Position numbers and translations under genes: made by a program. Shown in pieces: positions 60,488 to 64,000 of a DNA stretch of 64,000 bases. Within the stretch, counting starts at the first letter, position 1. Each line of letters opens with the position of its first letter. The notes beneath the pieces were generated by a model. That model was not told the DNA's origin. It did no database searches and saw nothing but the letters and a program-made list of their open reading frames with translations. The stretch comes from VRUE01 sp963715455 (GTDB lineage: Bacteria > Actinomycetota > Thermoleophilia > Solirubrobacterales > 70-9), in the NCBI GenBank assembly GCA_963715455.1, contig OY970245.1, positions 2,046,001-2,110,000 of the forward strand, written 5' to 3'.

Positions 60488-63400
60488 TTGCCTCGCCCCC
60501 CATCTGGGCGTCGATGAACTCGAGCAGCTCCTCGTCGGATGCTGTGCGCAGGCGATCCGCATCGGCGTCGCCGTCCGCCGCCTCCGCCTCGCCTTCCAGG
60601 TCGGCGGCCAGGGCGCGCAGCTGAGCGGCGATCTTGCCGCGCCGCGGGTCGCCGGCCGGCATCGCGCTCAGCGTCTGGGTCAGCTGCGTGACCTCGTCGC
60701 CGCCCGCCGTGTCGCCGCTCACCTCGGTCCGCAGGTAGCCCGCGAGCGCCGCCGGCGTCGGGTAGTCGAAGACCATCGTCGGCGCCAGGCGCAGATCGGC
60801 GACGGCGCTCAGCCGGTTGCGCAGTTCGACCGCGGCGAGCGAGTCGAAGCCGAGGTCTTTAAAGGCCCTGTGTGGCTCGATCTGCTCGCCGCTGCTGTGC
60901 CCGAGGACGAGGGCCACCTCGCTGCACACCAGGTCGAGGACGAGCTTCTCGTGCTCGGCCTCCGGGGACGCCGCCAGTCGACTTGCGAGCGAGGGACCGC
61001 TGGGTAGGCGGCGGCGCCGGGAGGCGCGCACCAGGCCAGCAAGCATCGGCGGCAGTGCCCCGGCCTCGGCCCGGGCGCGCAGAGCCGCCGGCTCCAGGGC
61101 GAGCGCCAGGGCGACGGGGTAGCCGCAGCCCCAGGCTGCGTCGAAGAGCTGCAGGCCGCGCTCGTCGCTGAGCGGCGTGACGCCGGCACGACGCAGACGG
61201 GCGATGTCGGCCTCCCCCAGCCCAGCGGTCATGCCGCTCGTGCGTTGCCACATCCCCCAGGCGATCGAGGTCGCCGGCAGCCCTTCCGCCTGGCGCCGCT
61301 GTGCCAGGGCGTCGAGGTAGGCGTTGGCGGCGGCGTAGTTGCCCTGACCGGGGGAGCCGATCGCGCCGGCGGCCGAGGAGAAGAGTACGAACGCCCCGAG
61401 ATCGAGCCCGGCGGTCAGCTCGTGCAGGTGGCGTGCCGCGTCGGCCTTGGGAGCGAAGACCCGCTCGATGCGCGCCGCGTCGAGGCCGGCGATCGTCGCG
61501 TCGTCGACCAGCCCGGCGGCGTGCACGACCGCGCCCAGCGGATGCTTGGCGGGAACCTGGGCGAGCAGCTCCTCGACCTGGTCGCGCTCACCGACGTCGC
61601 AGGCGACGACCTTCACCGTCGCGCCCTGCTCCTCGAGCACCGCCTGCAGGTCCCTGGCGCCCCGCGCCTGCGCGCCGGAGCGGCTGGTGAGCAGCATGTT
61701 GCGGGCGCCGTGCACCTCGACCAGGTGGCGGGCGACGAGCGAGCCGAGGGCGCCGCTGGCGCCGGTGATCAGCACCGTGCGCTGCGGGTCGAGAAGCGGG
61801 CCGCCCTGCCCGGCGGCCTCTGCCTGGGTGGCGCGCGGCGCCAGCGCCCGGCCGGCCCGCAGGGCGAGCTGCGGCTCGCTGGCGATCGCAAGCGTTGCCT
61901 CCAGGGCCGCCTCGGAGGCGGCGTCCCCGTCGCTGTCGATCAGCGTCAGGCGACCGGGGTGCTCGGCCTGGGCGGTGCGCAGGAGGCCCCAGGCCCCGGC
62001 CAGCGCCGGGTCCAGCTCCTCCTCGCCGTCGACGGCCACGGCGCCGCGGGTGAGGATCGCCAGGCGCCCTTGCTGCTCGCGCCCGAGCCAGTCCTGGACC
62101 ATTGCCAGCGCGGCCTTGGCCGGGGCCGCCGCGTCGCCGCCTGTCTCGGCAGGCAGCTCGCAAAGCTCGCCCGGCTCCCCATCAGCCTCGACCGGGACCT
62201 CGCGCCACTCGATCCGCAGCAACCCTTGCGGCCCGCGGGTCGTTGCACCGAGCTGCGCCGGGTCGATCTCCCGCACGGCCAGGCTGCCGACACTGGCCAG
62301 CGGCACCCCCTGGCGATCGGCGAGCAGCAGTGAGACCCCCTCCTTGCCCGAGGAGAGCGCCACGCGCAGCTCGCTGGCGCCCGCCGCGGTGAGCGAGACG
62401 CCACTCCAGGCGAAGGGCAGCGGCAGCCCGCCCTCGGTCTCCTCCGGGAAGGTCGCCAGGGCGAGCGCGTGATGGGCCGCGTCGAAAAGCGCCGGGTGGA
62501 TGGCAAAGCGCTGAGCGAGGGCGGCCTGCTCCTCAGGCAGCGAGACCTCGGCATAGATCGTCTCGCCCTCCCGCCAGGCCGCCGTCACGCCCTGGAAGGC
62601 CGGCCCGTACTCGAAGCCGGCATCGGCGAGACGCTCGTAGAGATCGGCCGTCTCGAGCCGCTCGGCCCCCTCCGGCGGCCAGGTAAGCAGCGTGTCGGCT
62701 GGCGCCTCCACAGCCGCGCCCAGCGTCCCGCTGGCGTTCTCGGTCCACTCCCCGGCGCCGTCGAGCACCTCGTCCTCGGGGCGCGAGTAGATCGCGAAGG
62801 CCGCGTGACCGTCCTCGCCCGCTGCGGCGACGGTGACCTGCAGTCGCACGGCGCCCTGCTCGGGCAGGAAGAGCGGCGCCCGCAGGGCGAGCTCCTCGAT
62901 GCCCTGGGCGCCAACCGCCTCGCCGGCCTTGAGCGCCAGCTCGAGCAGCGCGGTACCGGGCAGCAGGACGACGCCGGCGACGACGTGGTCGGCGAGCCAC
63001 GGGTGGGTGGCCAGCGAGAGCCGGCCGGTGAAGGTGAGTCCCTCGCCACGCGGGTCCTCGACCAGCGCGCCGAGCAGGGGATGCTCGGCGTCCTGCTGGC
63101 CCACCGTTGACGGATCTCCAGACGCCTGCGATCCGGTCAGCCAGAAGCGCTGGCGCTGGAAGGCATAGGTGGGCAGCGGCACGCGCCGGGCGCCTTTGCC
63201 GGCGAAGGCGGTGACCCAATCGAGCTTGGCCCCGGCGGCGTGGGCCGCGGCGAGCGCCAAAGCGAACGTCTGGGGCTCGTCGCGCTCCCCGCGCAGGGAA
63301 GGTGCGAAGACCAGCTCGGCCGCAGGATCGGAGCCGGCGAGGCACTCCTGGGCCATCGGCAGGAGAACCGGGTCCGGCCCGATCTCGAGGTAGGCGCTGG

Positions 63401-64000
63401 CGCCCTGCTCGACGAGGGCGTCGATCCCGTCCATGAAGCGCACCGGCGCTCGCACGTGGGCGACCCAGTAGTTGGCATCGGTCGCCTGTTCGGCGCCGAG
63501 CAGCTCGCCCGTCAGGTTGGAGACGAGGGGGATCTTGGGCTCGCTGTAAGTGATCGAGCTGGCCACCTGGCGGAACTCGTCGAGCATCGGCTCGATCAGA
63601 GGCGAGTGGAAGGCGTGGGAGACGGCGAGGCGCTTGCTCTTGCGGCCCTGCTCGGTGAACTGGGCGGTGACCTGCTCGACGGCGCGCTCCGCTCCGGAGA
63701 CGACCACCGAGCCGGGGCCGTTGATCGCCGCGATCGAGAGATCCTCGCGATCGGCGAGCGCGACGGCCACCTCCTGCTCGGTGGCCTGGAGGGCGACCAT
63801 CGCGCCGCCGGCGGGCAGTGCCCCCATCAGCCTGCCCCGGGCGGCGACCAGCTTGGCGGCGTCCTCGAGGGAGAAGACCCCGGCGACGTGCGCAGCGGAG
63901 AGCTCGCCGATCGAGTGGCCGCAGAGCAGGTCCGGCTTCAAGCCCTGGCTCTCGATCAGGCGGTAGAGCGCCACCTCGACCGCGAAGAGCGCCGGCTGGG
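60477..64000 (-). CDS. type I PKS, (KS)-AT-DH-KR-ACP, N-terminus outside window (protein E)
   Basis: The reading frame is open to the window edge; visible are AT (Ser codon at 63912-63914 in GHSIGE, HAFHS, malonyl type), DH (His codon 62985-62987 in DHVVAGVVLLPG, Asp in HPALFDAAHH), KR (GASGALG, Tyr codon 61335-61337 in NYAAAN; marker loop GLVDDAT) and ACP (Ser codon 60840-60842 in GFDS). It ends in the docking helix ASDEELLEFIDAQMGG, which should pair with the N-terminus of D. No ER. Its KS and any further upstream modules lie beyond the right edge. Confidence 0.94.
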   Translation of the reverse strand, partial: QPALFAVEVALYRLIESQGLKPDLLCGHSIGELSAAHVAGVFSLEDAAKLVAARGRLMGALPAGGAMVALQATEQEVAVALADREDLSIAAINGPGSVVVSGAERAVEQVTAQFTEQGRKSKRLAVSHAFHSPLIEPMLDEFRQVASSITYSEPKIPLVSNLTGELLGAEQATDANYWVAHVRAPVRFMDGIDALVEQGASAYLEIGPDPVLLPMAQECLAGSDPAAELVFAPSLRGERDEPQTFALALAAAHAAGAKLDWVTAFAGKGARRVPLPTYAFQRQRFWLTGSQASGDPSTVGQQDAEHPLLGALVEDPRGEGLTFTGRLSLATHPWLADHVVAGVVLLPGTALLELALKAGEAVGAQGIEELALRAPLFLPEQGAVRLQVTVAAAGEDGHAAFAIYSRPEDEVLDGAGEWTENASGTLGAAVEAPADTLLTWPPEGAERLETADLYERLADAGFEYGPAFQGVTAAWREGETIYAEVSLPEEQAALAQRFAIHPALFDAAHHALALATFPEETEGGLPLPFAWSGVSLTAAGASELRVALSSGKEGVSLLLADRQGVPLASVGSLAVREIDPAQLGATTRGPQGLLRIEWREVPVEADGEPGELCELPAETGGDAAAPAKAALAMVQDWLGREQQGRLAILTRGAVAVDGEEELDPALAGAWGLLRTAQAEHPGRLTLIDSDGDAASEAALEATLAIASEPQLALRAGRALAPRATQAEAAGQGGPLLDPQRTVLITGASGALGSLVARHLVEVHGARNMLLTSRSGAQARGARDLQAVLEEQGATVKVVACDVGERDQVEELLAQVPAKHPLGAVVHAAGLVDDATIAGLDAARIERVFAPKADAARHLHELTAGLDLGAFVLFSSAAGAIGSPGQGNYAAANAYLDALAQRRQAEGLPATSIAWGMWQRTSGMTAGLGEADIARLRRAGVTPLSDERGLQLFDAAWGCGYPVALALALEPAALRARAEAGALPPMLAGLVRASRRRRLPSGPSLASRLAASPEAEHEKLVLDLVCSEVALVLGHSSGEQIEPHRAFKDLGFDSLAAVELRNRLSAVADLRLAPTMVFDYPTPAALAGYLRTEVSGDTAGGDEVTQLTQTLSAMPAGDPRRGKIAAQLRALAADLEGEAEAADGDADADRLRTASDEELLEFIDAQMGGEANGG

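Noticed and set aside
38656..60517. Very long plus-strand open frames antisense to the PKS genes (for example 38656-42051, 47094-51005, 56093-60517)
   Set aside because: They mirror real PKS coding sequence; their translations are low-complexity Arg/Gly/Asp/Leu strings without domains, an effect of high GC content and few antisense stops.
34031..64000. Iterative PUFA-synthase or fatty-acid-type megasynthase
   Set aside because: Each module has its own single ACP, domain order is KS-AT-DH-KR-ACP, and docking helices join separate proteins, all typical of modular PKS.

Overview
This 64 kb window is GC-rich actinobacterial chromosome. The gene orders mreB-mreC-mreD-mrdA-rodA-rng-rplU-rpmA-obgE-proB-proA and tig-clpP-clpX, plus a ndk / zinc-ribbon / folC / valS block, fit the deep actinobacterial class Thermoleophilia (Solirubrobacterales or a relative). 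That placement is inferred from gene order and protein style, not from a marker-gene comparison. Almost all genes lie on the minus strand, so transcription runs right to left. No rRNA, tRNA, IS element or CRISPR array was seen, and no gap between genes exceeds 300 bases.

Housekeeping block A (1-18139): valS, folC, a 42-residue membrane peptide, a zinc-ribbon membrane protein, ndk and maf lead into the cell-shape and translation run mreB, mreC, (23-residue mini-ORF), mreD, mrdA, rodA, rng, rplU, rpmA, obgE, proB, proA. Two related intergenic hairpins punctuate the end of this run, and a small stress-type gene lies convergent to obgE.

Block B (18289-33292): a 995-residue secreted repeat protein, clpX, an acetyltransferase, a decayed M23 peptidase, clpP, tig, a spermidine-synthase-like membrane enzyme with ctaG, a GH15 glycosidase, an ArsR regulator, a small winged-helix protein, a STAS anti-anti-sigma factor and a secreted Gly/Asp/Cys repeat protein. 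At the end of this block an alpha/beta hydrolase and a methyltransferase are transcribed as the tail of the polyketide operon.

Block C (34031-64000, running off the right edge): a modular type I polyketide synthase. Five minus-strand genes, here called E to A in transcription order, are joined by 4 or 11 nt overlaps and carry six visible modules. The first five (E, D, C1, C2, B) have DH and KR but no ER, which predicts a conjugated pentaene stretch. The last module (A) has lost KR, has a decayed DH and ends in a thioesterase. One AT (C1) has a non-malonyl signature. Two chemically different docking-domain types enforce the order E>D>C>B>A. The product is inferred to be a polyene with a terminal beta-keto unit; the start of the line lies outside the window.

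Recurring gene-expression features: nine genes have a TANNNT box 6-9 nt before the start codon, suggesting leaderless mRNAs. ClpX and FolC appear to start at codons other than ATG, GTG or TTG. Short ORFs bridge mreC to mreD and the methyltransferase to the hydrolase.
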